42,719 nt of DNA, taken from positions 1 to 42,719 of the forward strand of contig JASHOZ010000063.1 in the NCBI GenBank assembly GCA_030038395.1. Reading direction: 5' to 3'. Shown here one piece after another: positions 16,714 to 25,591 of this stretch. This stretch comes from Nitrososphaerales archaeon (GTDB lineage: Archaea; Thermoproteota; Nitrososphaeria; Nitrososphaerales; Gagatemarchaeaceae). The notes under the pieces were generated by a model. That model searched no databases. It worked only from the letters and a program-made list of their open reading frames with translations, and was not told the origin of the DNA. Positions within the stretch are counted from its first letter, which is position 1. The number at the start of each line of letters is the position of its first letter. The position numbers were made by a program, and so were the translations under genes.

Positions 16714-16719
16714 TTATAA
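16714..16719 (-). promoter_or_regulatory. TATA box of the eL22-like gene
   Basis: TTATAA is centred 28.5 bases upstream of ATG 16688 on the minus strand, just past the stop of the cis-prenyltransferase gene. Confidence 0.68.
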
Positions 16720-16728
16720 CGCTTGTTG

Positions 16729-17511
16729 CTACTTTCCGTAGCGCCTCGTCCTCCGCTGGTACGTCCTTATCGCCCTCATCAGGTCTATCTTGCGAAAGGC
16801 GGGCCAGAAGACGTCCATGAACACTAGTTCTGAGTAAGCTCCCTGCCAGAGGAGGAAGCCGCTCATCCTCTCTTCCCCCGACGTGCGGATGATCAACTCG
16901 GGCTCCTGGTTGGGCAGGTAGGAGGTGTACAGCCTCTTCCCAACGGTCTCTTCGGTGATCTCCTCCGGGGAGAGCCTCCCTTCCTTCACCTCCTGAGCGA
17001 CGGCCTTCACCATGTCTGTAATCTCCGCCCTCCCGCCGTAGGCGACTGCGATGTTGAGGTAGTGATCCTGATACTGGGCCGTCTTGGCCTCGATGGCGGA
17101 GAGGAGGTCGCGGATGGACTGCGGGAGCAGGCTGAGCTGGCCTATCGCGCGCACTCTAACCTTATACTTCATTATCCGCTCGTCGGTCAGGAGGCTCGCG
17201 AGCCTGGCCTCGATCAGCGAGAAGAGGCCTTTCAGCTCCTCGATGGTCCGCTCGAGGTTCTCCGTGGAGAGCACGTACAGCGTGACCGTCCTTATCCCGA
17301 GCTCTTGGCACCAGTCGAGAAGCTCCTCGGCCCTGTTAGCGCCCTCTTCGTGCCCGATGCCGTCCGTAAGCCCCTGGCTCGCCGCCCACCGCCTGTTTCC
17401 GTCGAGGATGATCCCGATGTGTGACGGGACGGGGTCGGCCTCGACTTGCGCCTTGAGCCTCCCTTCGTAGAACCTGTAGACTCCGAGGGTCTTCAGGACT
17501 GTGTCGAGCAT
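16729..17511 (-). CDS. uppS: Cis-prenyltransferase (undecaprenyl/polyprenyl diphosphate synthase)
   Basis: It condenses isopentenyl diphosphate units in cis to make the long polyprenyl carrier. In archaea this becomes the dolichyl phosphate used for N-glycosylation. The 260 residues include the catalytic GIILDGNRRWA near the N-terminus and LSTENLERT. The C-terminal signature RTSGEERMSGFLLWQGAYSEL is split across the IPP site. The gene follows DUF373 with one base between stop and start, a pairing common in archaea. It fits the glycosylation theme of the 5.6-13 kb genes. Confidence 0.94.
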   Translation of the reverse strand: MLDTVLKTLGVYRFYEGRLKAQVEADPVPSHIGIILDGNRRWAASQGLTDGIGHEEGANRAEELLDWCQELGIRTVTLYVLSTENLERTIEELKGLFSLIEARLASLLTDERIMKYKVRVRAIGQLSLLPQSIRDLLSAIEAKTAQYQDHYLNIAVAYGGRAEITDMVKAVAQEVKEGRLSPEEITEETVGKRLYTSYLPNQEPELIIRTSGEERMSGFLLWQGAYSELVFMDVFWPAFRKIDLMRAIRTYQRRTRRYGK

Positions 17512-17512
17512 G

Positions 17513-18637
17513 CTACTCCCTTTCGGGGAAGCCCCTCGTCCTGACCCGAGGGTATATCGTCACCGTCAGGGCGAAAATCGCCGCCAGACCGATCAGCACG
17601 TACGAGATGAGGAGGAAGGTCGACTCGGCTGCGCCGCTTATCAGGAACTGCGAGAACGTCTCGACCGGGAGATAGATGAGCGCGAGGATGACTAGGACGA
17701 ACCCGTCGCGCCTCCACCTGATGCTCTCGCGGGCAACGTGGGAGAGGAGGGCCCCCGTGGCGTAGATGGCGACGCCCGCCCAGACCAGGTTCAAGCTTCC
17801 GCTTATCCAGTACCCCGCGAGCTTCCCTCCGTAGACGAAGATCTGCGAAGAGTTGGCGTAGACCGCGGCGGCGGCGGGCCCGTCCTGCACGATCATCGTG
17901 CTGTAGCCTGCGAAGAACCCCGCGACCGCGACGAGCACGCTCGTCACCATAGAGAAGAGCCTGATGTACCCGGTCGGCCCGCGGTGAAGCATCCCCGCTA
18001 CCGTCCTGTCCACGCCGAACCCTCTGATGAAGAACGCCCCCCCGAGTATGAGGAGCGTGGCGAGCTCCGCGTCGAGGAACTGGCCAAGAGCGATCAGGAT
18101 GCCCGCGAGTATGAAGATCAGGCCCGGGACGCCGAGGCTCCACTTCGAGTAGTGCGGGTCGAACACGAGCATCCTCAGGTACCTACCGAGTATCTGATAC
18201 GACTCCTCCACCGTCCGGCTGTGCTTGACAGCCACCCTCTCGATGGACACTATCGGCTCCATGCTCTGTATGATTGGCATGACCTGCTCGTCCTCGCCCC
18301 CGTCGGAGACGAATACCACACCCGTGTACGCGGCGCCTTTGAGGACGCTTTGGATTTCTGTGCCCACCCTCCTGTCCGCTTCGAACCCTCTTCCTGGGTC
18401 CCCGCAGACCACGGCGACTTCGCAAGGGACGCCCTTGGAAGAAAGCTCGTCGAACTTCCTCACCGCGGCGAAGATGGCGTTCGCATCTGCCTCTTCAGGG
18501 TCCGCCAAGGCCAGCCTCGTGGCCGCCGCCAGAGCGGCCTCGCGCCCGACCACCGGGCTCTGTATCTTGGTCTTCCATCCCAGGTCGTCGTCGCGGTCGA
18601 CACTGAGTATCAGCAGTCGCTCCGCTCTCTCAGACAT
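17513..18637 (-). CDS. DUF373 family membrane protein
   Basis: A 374-residue archaeal DUF373 protein. The N-terminal soluble domain (about 1-160) starts LLILSVDRDDDLGWK and includes NAIFAAVRKFDEL. Six or seven membrane helices follow (for example VPGLIFILAGILIALG and SMVTSVLVAVAGFFAGY). The function is unknown. Its tight coupling to the cis-prenyltransferase suggests a role in polyprenol-linked lipid or glycan work in the membrane, by context only. A CTTAAG box lies about 34 bases upstream of ATG 18637. Confidence 0.85.
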   Translation of the reverse strand: MSERAERLLILSVDRDDDLGWKTKIQSPVVGREAALAAATRLALADPEEADANAIFAAVRKFDELSSKGVPCEVAVVCGDPGRGFEADRRVGTEIQSVLKGAAYTGVVFVSDGGEDEQVMPIIQSMEPIVSIERVAVKHSRTVEESYQILGRYLRMLVFDPHYSKWSLGVPGLIFILAGILIALGQFLDAELATLLILGGAFFIRGFGVDRTVAGMLHRGPTGYIRLFSMVTSVLVAVAGFFAGYSTMIVQDGPAAAAVYANSSQIFVYGGKLAGYWISGSLNLVWAGVAIYATGALLSHVARESIRWRRDGFVLVILALIYLPVETFSQFLISGAAESTFLLISYVLIGLAAIFALTVTIYPRVRTRGFPERE

Positions 18638-18668
18638 CGCCGTTTCGCTTCAACCACGCCCCACGATA

Positions 18669-18674
18669 CTTAAG
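18669..18674 (-). promoter_or_regulatory. TATA-like box of the DUF373-uppS operon
   Basis: Minus-strand CTTAAG, about 34 bases before ATG 18637. Confidence 0.5.
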
Positions 18675-18714
18675 TCTAGAGCCGAAAGCGAAGGGCCATC
18701 GGCACCCAGATACC

Positions 18715-18720
18715 CTTAAG
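18715..18720 (+). promoter_or_regulatory. TATA-like box of the acyl-CoA ligase gene
   Basis: CTTAAG lies 37 bases before ATG 18755. The short leader carries GGAGAG at 18741-18746, eight bases before the ATG, so this gene may keep a Shine-Dalgarno site. Confidence 0.5.
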
Positions 18721-18754
18721 GGGCTAGTGTGCCTTCTTGCGGAGAGACACCCTC

Positions 18755-20434
18755 ATGGACGAGGAGCGGCCTTGGAGCGGCGTTCAGAGAAAGGCGATGG
18801 TTTCTGACCCCCATCCGACCCCCCAACCATTGCACTCCTTGATTTCAGAGTCCGCTCGCAGGTTTCCACTGCAGCCATGCTGTCATTACAACGGAGCGGT
18901 CCTGTCCTATAGGGAGGTGGACGAACTGTCCTCGAGGTTCGCGCAGGCGCTGGCCGCGCTCGGCGTACGCAAGGGCGACAGAGTAGCGATATTTCTCCCG
19001 AACACGCCCCAGTTCGTGATTTCCTGTTTCGGCATCTTGAAGGCGGGGGGAGTGATGGTGGCGTGCAACCCCCTCTACAAGGAGCGCGAGCTCGAGCACC
19101 AGCTCGCCGACTCCGGAGCGGAAGTGATCGTGTGCGCCCGCGACGTAGTCGACGGTTCGGACCTCTACGAGAGCCTCGCCGCGTGCAGACCGCGGCTGAA
19201 GCTCAGGCGCGTCATCACCACGAGTGTGACGGACTACCTCCCGCGCGCGAAGAGGCTACTGGCGCCCCTCGCGGGCGTCAAGGTCGTCCCCAGGCCCGAC
19301 ACCGTCGACTTCGTGAGCGTCCTCGGGACCAGCAGGCCGTCGGCCGACCTCCCTCAGGTCGACCCCTCGTCGGACGTCGCGATTCTCCAGTACACCGGGG
19401 GCACGACAGGGGTCTCAAAGGGAGCGATGCTCACTCATTACAACGTCTATTCGGCGACGGTCAGGGCCACGGCGTTCATCCCTCTCACGCAGAACGATGT
19501 CTTCCTCGCCGTTCTCCCCCTCTTCCACGTCTACGGCCTCGTGGCCAACCTTATGCTCCCGGCGACGGTGGGAGCGGAGATCCTCCTTCTCCCACGGTTC
19601 CACGTCAAAGAAGTGATGAAGACTGTCGCGCGGCGGAGGGCAACTGTCTTCTGCGCCGTTCCTGCGATGTACGTGGCGATAAACTCGAGCAAGAGCGTGG
19701 CGAAGTTCGACCTCAGCTCCGTCAGGGTGTGCATCTCGGGGGGGTCCCCGCTCGCGGCCGCGACGAGAGAGAAGTTTATTGCGAGCACTCGTGGCACGCT
19801 CGTGGAGGGGTACGGGCTCTCTGAGACGAGCGCCCTGACTCACTGCAACCCGCTCTTCGAGGGGGGGTACAGGGCGGGATCAGTCGGCATCCCCTTTCCG
19901 GGGACTGATGTCGAGATATTGGACCCGGACGACCCGGGGGCTGTCCTTCCGCTCGGCTCTGTCGGCGAGATCGCCATAAAAGGACCACAGGTGATGAAGG
20001 GCTACTGGAACAGCCCGGAGGAGTCTGGGAAGGCCATCCGTGACGGCTGGCTTCTGACCGGGGACATCGGCAGGCTGGACGAGGACGGCTATCTCTACGT
20101 CGTCGACAGGAAGAAGGACATGATCAACGTTGGAGGCTTCAAGGTCTATCCGAGGGAGGTCGAAGAGGTCCTGTTCGAACACCCTGCCGTCAAGGAGGCC
20201 GGCGTCGTCGCGATGCCGGACAGTTTCAGCGGCGAGGCGGTGAAGGCCTTCGTGGTGCTGAAGGACGGGGCGAGCGCGACCTCCGAGGGGGAGATAGTCG
20301 AATACTGCGCCCGGGAGCTGGCGAGGTTCAAGGTGCCTAAGAGTGTGGTCTTCGTGCCTGAGCTGCCGAAGACGCTCATCGGGAAGGTACTGAGGCGCAA
20401 GCTCAGAGATGATGACGCCGTACGATCATCGTGA
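18755..20434 (+). CDS. fadD: Long-chain acyl-CoA synthetase (AMP-forming)
   Basis: An ANL-superfamily enzyme of 559 residues that activates a carboxylic acid with ATP to acyl-AMP and then to the CoA thioester. The P-loop-like motif is QYTGGTTGVSKGAMLTHYN, A5 is VEGYGLSET, A7 is LLTGDIGRLDEDGYLYVVDR, and the A10 lysine lies in PKTLIGKVLRRKL. The fold and length fit medium/long-chain or aromatic ligases, and the substrate is not defined. ATG 18755 is preferred for its Shine-Dalgarno site. The gene converges on, and overlaps by 32 bases, a canonical thiolase gene. Together with the ACAD and ETF genes further on it forms an acyl-CoA degradation set. Confidence 0.9.
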   Translation: MDEERPWSGVQRKAMVSDPHPTPQPLHSLISESARRFPLQPCCHYNGAVLSYREVDELSSRFAQALAALGVRKGDRVAIFLPNTPQFVISCFGILKAGGVMVACNPLYKERELEHQLADSGAEVIVCARDVVDGSDLYESLAACRPRLKLRRVITTSVTDYLPRAKRLLAPLAGVKVVPRPDTVDFVSVLGTSRPSADLPQVDPSSDVAILQYTGGTTGVSKGAMLTHYNVYSATVRATAFIPLTQNDVFLAVLPLFHVYGLVANLMLPATVGAEILLLPRFHVKEVMKTVARRRATVFCAVPAMYVAINSSKSVAKFDLSSVRVCISGGSPLAAATREKFIASTRGTLVEGYGLSETSALTHCNPLFEGGYRAGSVGIPFPGTDVEILDPDDPGAVLPLGSVGEIAIKGPQVMKGYWNSPEESGKAIRDGWLLTGDIGRLDEDGYLYVVDRKKDMINVGGFKVYPREVEEVLFEHPAVKEAGVVAMPDSFSGEAVKAFVVLKDGASATSEGEIVEYCARELARFKVPKSVVFVPELPKTLIGKVLRRKLRDDDAVRSS

Positions 20435-21590
20435 CAGCGTTCCCTCCCCCCAGGCACAGCGTGGCGAGCCCCGTCTTCCTTCCCTCCCTCTTCATCGTGT
20501 AGAGCAGCGTTGTCAGGACCCTCGCCCCGCTGCAGCCTATGGGGTGGCCGAGGGCGACGGCTCCTCCGTTCACGTTGAACCTCTCCTCGGGGATGTCGAG
20601 GCCGCGCCTCACGGCGATCGACGCCGTCGCGTACGCCTCGTTGTGCTCGAAGAGATCGATCTCCGAAAGCGCCATCCGTGACTTCCTGAGCACCTCCTTC
20701 GTTGTCGGGATAGGCGCTTCCATCACGCGCCCTGGCTCGAGCCCCCCGGTGCCGTACGTCACGATCTCCGCGACTGGCCTGAGCCCCAGCTTCTCCACGG
20801 CCTTCTCAGAAGCGACGACGAGAGCTGACGCGCCGTCGCTGAGCTGCGACGAGTTCCCTGCCGTACAGACCCCCTTCTGCTGGAAGGCGGGCTGCAGCTT
20901 CGCCAGCTTCTCGAGGGTTGTGTCGGGCCGCACGCATTCGTCCTTCTCGAACTCGATCACCTCGCCGTCCTCTCTCTGGACGGTGACCTTCACCATCTCC
21001 TCCGCGAAGTGGCCCGCCGCCTGCGCTCTGGTAGCTTTCATCTGGCTCTGGTACGCGTACTCGTCGGCCTCGGCCCTCGTTATCCCGAACTTCTTCGCCA
21101 CGTGGTCCCCCGTCACGCCCATGTGGTAGTTGTGATAGGCGTCCCACAGGCCGTCGACGATCATCGCGTCCTGAACTCGAGCGTCCCCCAGCCTGACGCC
21201 CCACCGTTCCCCTCTCACTATGTGCGGGGCGTTGCTCATGCTCTCCATGCCTCCCGCGACCACCACGTCGGAGTCCCCCGCCTTGATAGCCTGGGCGGCG
21301 AACATCACCGCCTTCAGGCCCGAGCCGCACACCTTGTTGACCGTGACCGCCCCCGCGGCGAAGGGGACCCCCGCTCCCACCGATGCCTGGCGCGCAGGGT
21401 TCTGCCCCAGGCCCGCGGAAATGACGTTCCCCATGATGACCTCTTCGACGTCGGTAGGCTGCACCTTGGCCCTCCTGATCGCCTCCTTCACCACTATCGC
21501 CCCCAACCTCGGCGCCGCGACCCCGACGAGGCTCTTTCCGAACTTTCCCGTGGCCGTCCTGCAGGCCGACACTATCAGAGCCTTCTCCAT
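20403..21590 (-). CDS. Acetyl-CoA C-acetyltransferase (canonical thiolase)
   Basis: A 395-residue thiolase that cleaves or forms acetoacetyl-CoA. All catalytic residues are intact: nucleophilic Cys in NKVCGSGLKAV, His in GGAVALGHPIGCSG, and the second Cys in TLCLGGGNAV. This contrasts with the degenerate thiolases at 25.6-27.9 kb. The open frame extends upstream to 21698, but ATG 21590 lies 28.5 bases below a TTTATTAT box and starts the homology (MEKALIVSACRTATGKFG). It diverges from the aminotransferase gene. Confidence 0.95.
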   Translation of the reverse strand: MEKALIVSACRTATGKFGKSLVGVAAPRLGAIVVKEAIRRAKVQPTDVEEVIMGNVISAGLGQNPARQASVGAGVPFAAGAVTVNKVCGSGLKAVMFAAQAIKAGDSDVVVAGGMESMSNAPHIVRGERWGVRLGDARVQDAMIVDGLWDAYHNYHMGVTGDHVAKKFGITRAEADEYAYQSQMKATRAQAAGHFAEEMVKVTVQREDGEVIEFEKDECVRPDTTLEKLAKLQPAFQQKGVCTAGNSSQLSDGASALVVASEKAVEKLGLRPVAEIVTYGTGGLEPGRVMEAPIPTTKEVLRKSRMALSEIDLFEHNEAYATASIAVRRGLDIPEERFNVNGGAVALGHPIGCSGARVLTTLLYTMKREGRKTGLATLCLGGGNAVTMIVRRHHL

Positions 21591-21614
21591 CGGCAGCACG
21601 GTCGCCGCCAATCG

Positions 21615-21622
21615 ATAATAAA
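21615..21622 (-). promoter_or_regulatory. TATA box of the thiolase gene
   Basis: Minus-strand TTTATTAT, centred 28.5 bases before ATG 21590. Confidence 0.68.
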
Positions 21623-21649
21623 CGAATGTTCCCATGACGCCTGCATCCC

Positions 21650-21655
21650 TAAATA
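21650..21655 (+). promoter_or_regulatory. TATA box of ilvE
   Basis: TAAATA is centred 32 bases before GTG 21685. The ATG at 21664 lies only 11 bases after the box, so it cannot be on the transcript. Confidence 0.6.
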
Positions 21656-21684
21656 GCGTCCGTATGCGGGACGGGGCGACTGAA

Positions 21685-22602
21685 GTGAAGCCGCTCAAGA
21701 AAATCTGGATGGACGGGAGGTTCGTCGACTGGAACGACGCGAAGATCCACGTGCTGACGCACGGGCTGCACTACGGATACTCGATCTTCGAGGGGATCCG
21801 CTGCTTTTCGACCCCCGACGGCGCGGCCATCTTCAGGCTCGACGAGCACATCGAAAGGTTCCTGAACAGCGCGAAGGTGTACATGATGAAGCTGGGCTAC
21901 TCGCGGAAGGAGCTTCGCGAGGCCTGCATGGAGCTCGTGAGGAAGAACGGCGTCTCCGAGTCATACATCAGACCGATAGCCTACTCTGCTTACGGCGAGA
22001 TGGGGCTCAACCCGCTTGGGAACAGCATTTCTGTCGCAATAGCCTCCTGGGAGTGGGGCGCGTACCTCGGGAAGGAGGGGGCCGACGGCGGCGTGAGGGC
22101 CATGGTCTCGAGTTGGGCGAGGATAGACTCTCGGGCGCTCCCTGTCCAGGCGAAGTGCTCCGCGAACTACGCGAACTCCGCCCTGGCGAAGATCGAGGCG
22201 GTGAGCGCGGGGTACGACGAGGCGATACTCCTCAACACCCACGGCGTCGTGGCCGAGGGCCCCGGGGAAAACATATTCAGGGTAAAGGACGAGATTCTCA
22301 GCACCCCGCCGGCGAGCTCCGGGATACTCAGGGGGATAACGAGGGATACGGTGATAGAGTTCTCACACGACCTCGGCCTGAAGTTCTATCGCAACGACTC
22401 GACGCGCGAAGAGTTGTACACCTCAGACGAGCTCTTCTTCAGCGGGACCGCCGCCGGGGTGGCGAAGATCAAGGAGGTCGACGGGAGAAAGATCGGGGCT
22501 GGGCAGTACCCCATCACCGACAAGATTGCGAAACTGTACGACGACACGGTCCACGGCCGGAACCGCCGCCACTCGCGCTGGCTCGCCGCCGTCGGCGCGT
22601 AG
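21685..22602 (+). CDS. ilvE: Branched-chain amino acid aminotransferase
   Basis: A fold-type IV PLP enzyme of 305 residues, the last step of Val/Leu/Ile synthesis or the first of their breakdown. The N-terminus IWMDGRFVDWNDAKIHVLTH and GYSIFEGIRCF are typical. The PLP lysine is in QAKCSANYANSALAK. The cofactor-binding end reads FFSGTAAGVAKI. GTG 21685 is chosen on promoter spacing and matches the usual archaeal IlvE start. The neighbouring acyl-CoA genes make a catabolic role in branched-chain acid breakdown plausible but unproven. The stop is one base from the convergent DUF35 gene. Confidence 0.92.
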   Translation: MKPLKKIWMDGRFVDWNDAKIHVLTHGLHYGYSIFEGIRCFSTPDGAAIFRLDEHIERFLNSAKVYMMKLGYSRKELREACMELVRKNGVSESYIRPIAYSAYGEMGLNPLGNSISVAIASWEWGAYLGKEGADGGVRAMVSSWARIDSRALPVQAKCSANYANSALAKIEAVSAGYDEAILLNTHGVVAEGPGENIFRVKDEILSTPPASSGILRGITRDTVIEFSHDLGLKFYRNDSTREELYTSDELFFSGTAAGVAKIKEVDGRKIGAGQYPITDKIAKLYDDTVHGRNRRHSRWLAAVGA

Positions 22603-22603
22603 T

Positions 22604-23065
22604 TCACTTCTTCGCGAAGCCGTGCAGGTCTAGCAGCGAGCCTCTCCTCTTGGAGAGTGGCCTGAACCTGGGCGCGACCCTGGAGCCCACGCGAACCCCT
22701 GGGCCTACCGCGAAGTGCACCAGCCCGCCCGTGACCCCGTCGAACTCCACGAAGACATACCTCTTCGGCCTCGCGAGCCGCTCGCCTTGGAACCCGACCC
22801 ACGCCTCTGCCATCGCCGCGACGATCCCGTCCTGACCGACGGCGTCGAACCTGTCTATGGCCCTAAAGCAGTCGGTGCAGTACGCTTTCGGGGGGAGGAA
22901 CCGCTTCCCGCACCCCCCGCACTCCCCCGCGACAATCCTCCCGTCCATCAGCCCGCGGAGGAACCGCTCCCCTGCGACGCCCGCCGTGTACTCGTAGCGG
23001 AAGGGTATTTGGTCGGTCCACGATCTGAGGTCGCCGACGCTCGTGACGCGGTCTCTGAGAGGCAC
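22604..23065 (-). CDS. DUF35 zinc-ribbon/OB-fold protein, second copy
   Basis: A 153-residue DUF35 protein. The zinc ribbon is intact: CGGCGKRFLPPKAYCTDCF (C-x2-C...C-x2-C), followed by an OB-like domain with VEFDGVTGGLVHFAVGPG. DUF35 proteins act as partners of thiolase-type enzymes and bridge CoA substrates, as in the archaeal acetoacetyl-CoA thiolase/HMG-CoA synthase complex and in steroid-degrading aldolases. GTG 23065 starts two bases after the stop of the first DUF35 gene. It is the last gene of the five-gene operon. A longer open frame upstream is a shadow of that neighbour. Confidence 0.85.
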   Translation of the reverse strand: MPLRDRVTSVGDLRSWTDQIPFRYEYTAGVAGERFLRGLMDGRIVAGECGGCGKRFLPPKAYCTDCFRAIDRFDAVGQDGIVAAMAEAWVGFQGERLARPKRYVFVEFDGVTGGLVHFAVGPGVRVGSRVAPRFRPLSKRRGSLLDLHGFAKK

Positions 23066-23067
23066 GT

Positions 23068-23577
23068 TCAGCCCCTCGGCCTGAAGTACCTGATGTCTGT
23101 GATCGCTCCCCTGCGCTTTCCTTTCGGCTTCCACGCAGCCTCCACCTTCATCCCCACTTCCACCCTCTTCGGCTCTACCTCCCCGAGCAAGTGCAGGATG
23201 CCCATCCCCGGGGACGCGCCGTCTATGTCGACCACCGACACTACTATAGGCTCCTTCCTGCGGCTCGCGTCGTTGTTGACATAGCTGATCGAGAACGTGT
23301 TGACCGTCCCAGTGTCGCGCACCCTGACCCACTCGTCCGTCGGGACGAAGTCCTCTTCGCAGTAGGCCCTCGGGGGGACGAGCACCCTTCCGCACTTTCC
23401 GCACTTCTTCCCCCAGATCTCGCCCGACTTCAGGCCGTCCAGGAACCTGCTGACCGCTACCCCCGACGTCCATGAGTATCGCAGGAGCGTCTCGTAGTCC
23501 GAGCTGAGGAATCGGCCCGATCGGAGATCGTCCAGCTCTACCTCGGTTCCCGGGTACTTCGCGATCTTAGAGCTCAA
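23068..23577 (-). CDS. DUF35 zinc-ribbon/OB-fold protein, first copy with incomplete ribbon
   Basis: A 169-residue paralogue of the next gene. The rubredoxin-like motif reads CGKCGRVLVPPRAYCEED: the first three cysteines are present, but the fourth position is occupied by aspartate/glutamate. The OB region IVVSVVDIDGASPGMGILHL is followed by VGMKVEAAWKPKGKRRG. It has an N-terminal extension of about 40 residues that the second copy lacks in part. TTG 23577 lies 32 bases after the acetoacetyl-CoA synthetase stop, with GGAGG in the gap. It may pair with one of the two thiolase-like proteins. Confidence 0.83.
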   Translation of the reverse strand: MSSKIAKYPGTEVELDDLRSGRFLSSDYETLLRYSWTSGVAVSRFLDGLKSGEIWGKKCGKCGRVLVPPRAYCEEDFVPTDEWVRVRDTGTVNTFSISYVNNDASRRKEPIVVSVVDIDGASPGMGILHLLGEVEPKRVEVGMKVEAAWKPKGKRRGAITDIRYFRPRG

Positions 23578-23608
23578 CTGGGTCGTGTAGCCTCCGCACG
23601 ACTAGATT

Positions 23609-25522
23609 TCAAACTTTCCCAGAGGCGCCGAGCCGCCGCGCGAGCTCGACGAAGTACTGCAGCGAAGCGGGGTCGGACAGGGACGCCGTGTTCGCCGCCT
23701 TCTCCCGGTCCGCGCCCATGAGTATCCTCTTGACGGGTATCTCTAGCTTCTTCCCGTTGTGGGTCTTTGGAACGGATGGTACCTCGACTACCTCGTCGGG
23801 GGTGTACCGAGGGCTGAGGTCGCCTCTGACCTTCGACTTTATCCTGGCAGTCAGGTCGAGGTCGAGGGAGTTCCGGCGATAGAGGACGACGAAGAGGAGC
23901 AGACGCGGCGGCCCCCCTGGCCTTTCCAGGTCGACAGCTAGGGAGTCGGCTACCTCGGGGAGCGACTCCACCGAGCGATAGATCTCGCTCGTCCCTATCC
24001 TCACGCCCGATCTCTTTATGGTGGCGTCGGATCGCCCATGAATCACGCAGGTCCCTCTGTCTGTGAACTCGATCCAGTCACCGTGACGCCAGACGCCCGG
24101 GAAGACGCCGAAGTAGCTCTCCCGGTACCTCTCTCCGGTCCGGTCGCCCCACAGGAATAGTGGCATGCTGGGCATGGGTTCCGTGATCACGAGCTCTCCA
24201 ACGCCCCCCGCGACCGGTCTCCCCTCCTCGTCGAAGGCGTCGACTGCCGCTCCAAGGCACCTGCACTGGATCTCCCCGGCATAGACGGGGAGCGTCGGCG
24301 ATCCCCCGACGAAGGCCGTGCAGACGTCCGTCCCTCCGCTGATCGAGTCCAGCCATAGGTCGTGCTTGACCGACGAGTAGACCCACCTAGCCACGTCTGG
24401 AGTGAGCGGGGACCCCGTTGAGCCCACCCCGCGCAGCCTTCTGAGTGTATGAGTGTCCCGTGGTTCCACCCCCTTCTTCATGCACGCCCCCAGATGGGCG
24501 GCGCTCGTCCCCAGAAAGTCGAGGTCCTCCCTCTCGGCGAGGGTCCACAGCGAGCTTGCGTCCGGGTGGAGCGCGCTTCCGTCATAGAGGACGACCGTCG
24601 AGCCCATGATGAGTCCGCTCACCAGGTAGTTCCACATCATCCACCCCGTCGTCGTGAACCAGAAGAAGCGGTCCCCCGCTCGGAGGTCGTTGTGAAGGGA
24701 GAGCACCTTCAGGTGCTCGAGGAGGACTCCGCCATGCCCGTGGACGATCGGCTTCGGGAGCCCGGTGGTCCCTGACGAGTAGAGGATCCATAGCGGGTGG
24801 TCGAAAGGCAGTCGAGCGAACTCGAGCCTCTCGCGGCGGCCCGCGAGGTCGTCCCACAGCATGGCAGGCACGGTCAGTCCCGACGGCGCTTCTCCGCCAG
24901 TCACGACCACCGCCTTCAGCGTGGGGAGGGACGCCGCAATCTCGCGCACGGTCTCAATCCTGTCGAACTCCTTTCCGGCGTAGCTGTAGCGGGCGCACGC
25001 GATCAGTACCTTCGGAGCTATCTGGCTGAATCTGTCACGGACGCCGGGGACGCCGAAGTCGGGCGAGCAGCTCGACCAGACAGCTCCGATGCTCGCCGAT
25101 GCGAGCAACCCCACCACGCTCTCTGGCACATTCGGGACGTAAGCTGCGATCCTGTCCCCCTTCGCGACGCCCAGATCTCTTAGGGCCGCCGCCACGGACG
25201 CGACCTGGCCCCGGAGGTCGGCCCAACCGATCTCCCGCGACGCGCCGCCTTCATCTGCGTAGACGATGGCGGGCCCTGACGAGGTGTTCGGCCTCAGCGC
25301 GTGCTCTGCATAGTTCACTCTGGCCCCCTCGAACCATACCGCGCCGGGCATCTGCGCGCTCTTGAGCGGGGCGGAGTACACCGAGTCGGAGATGACGCCG
25401 CCGGCTCTCCACACGGCCTCCCAGAACGCGCCGAGGCTTCCAACCGACCATCGCCAGACGTCGGCATAGGCGGCGTCCCCAGACTGTCCGCCAGGGTAGT
25501 AAGCGCTGATGAATTTCGTCAT
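23609..25522 (-). CDS. Acetoacetyl-CoA synthetase-type acyl-CoA ligase
   Basis: A large ANL ligase of AacS type, 637 residues from the first ATG. Motifs are LYSSGTTGLPKPIVHGHGG, FWFTTTGWMMWNYLVSGL, ISGGTDV and HGRSDATIKRSGVRIGTSEIY. The A10 lysine is in KTHNGKKLEIPVKRIL. AacS makes acetoacetyl-CoA from acetoacetate, and the true acid could differ. The family N-terminus (human: VMWEPDSK) is recognisable upstream of the ATG as ALWEPDEGWRARAN. No ATG, GTG or TTG lies between the upstream stop and 25522. Only CTG at 25561 would include it. Confidence 0.88.
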   Translation of the reverse strand: MTKFISAYYPGGQSGDAAYADVWRWSVGSLGAFWEAVWRAGGVISDSVYSAPLKSAQMPGAVWFEGARVNYAEHALRPNTSSGPAIVYADEGGASREIGWADLRGQVASVAAALRDLGVAKGDRIAAYVPNVPESVVGLLASASIGAVWSSCSPDFGVPGVRDRFSQIAPKVLIACARYSYAGKEFDRIETVREIAASLPTLKAVVVTGGEAPSGLTVPAMLWDDLAGRRERLEFARLPFDHPLWILYSSGTTGLPKPIVHGHGGVLLEHLKVLSLHNDLRAGDRFFWFTTTGWMMWNYLVSGLIMGSTVVLYDGSALHPDASSLWTLAEREDLDFLGTSAAHLGACMKKGVEPRDTHTLRRLRGVGSTGSPLTPDVARWVYSSVKHDLWLDSISGGTDVCTAFVGGSPTLPVYAGEIQCRCLGAAVDAFDEEGRPVAGGVGELVITEPMPSMPLFLWGDRTGERYRESYFGVFPGVWRHGDWIEFTDRGTCVIHGRSDATIKRSGVRIGTSEIYRSVESLPEVADSLAVDLERPGGPPRLLLFVVLYRRNSLDLDLTARIKSKVRGDLSPRYTPDEVVEVPSVPKTHNGKKLEIPVKRILMGADREKAANTASLSDPASLQYFVELARRLGASGKV

Positions 25523-25591
25523 GTTCGCACGCGCCCGCCACCCTTCGTCGGGCTCCCACAGAGCGGCGACTTCCCGACGGGTCGCGGGTTC

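Noticed and set aside
20408-20430. Inverted repeat GATGAT/ATCATC at the convergent ends of acyl-CoA ligase and thiolase genes
   Set aside because: The stem is only six base pairs, lies inside both coding ends, and has no T run. Not supported as a terminator.
23068-23473. N-terminal extension of the second DUF35 open frame
   Set aside because: It is a shadow of the first DUF35 gene. The true start is GTG 23065 with a conserved fold following.
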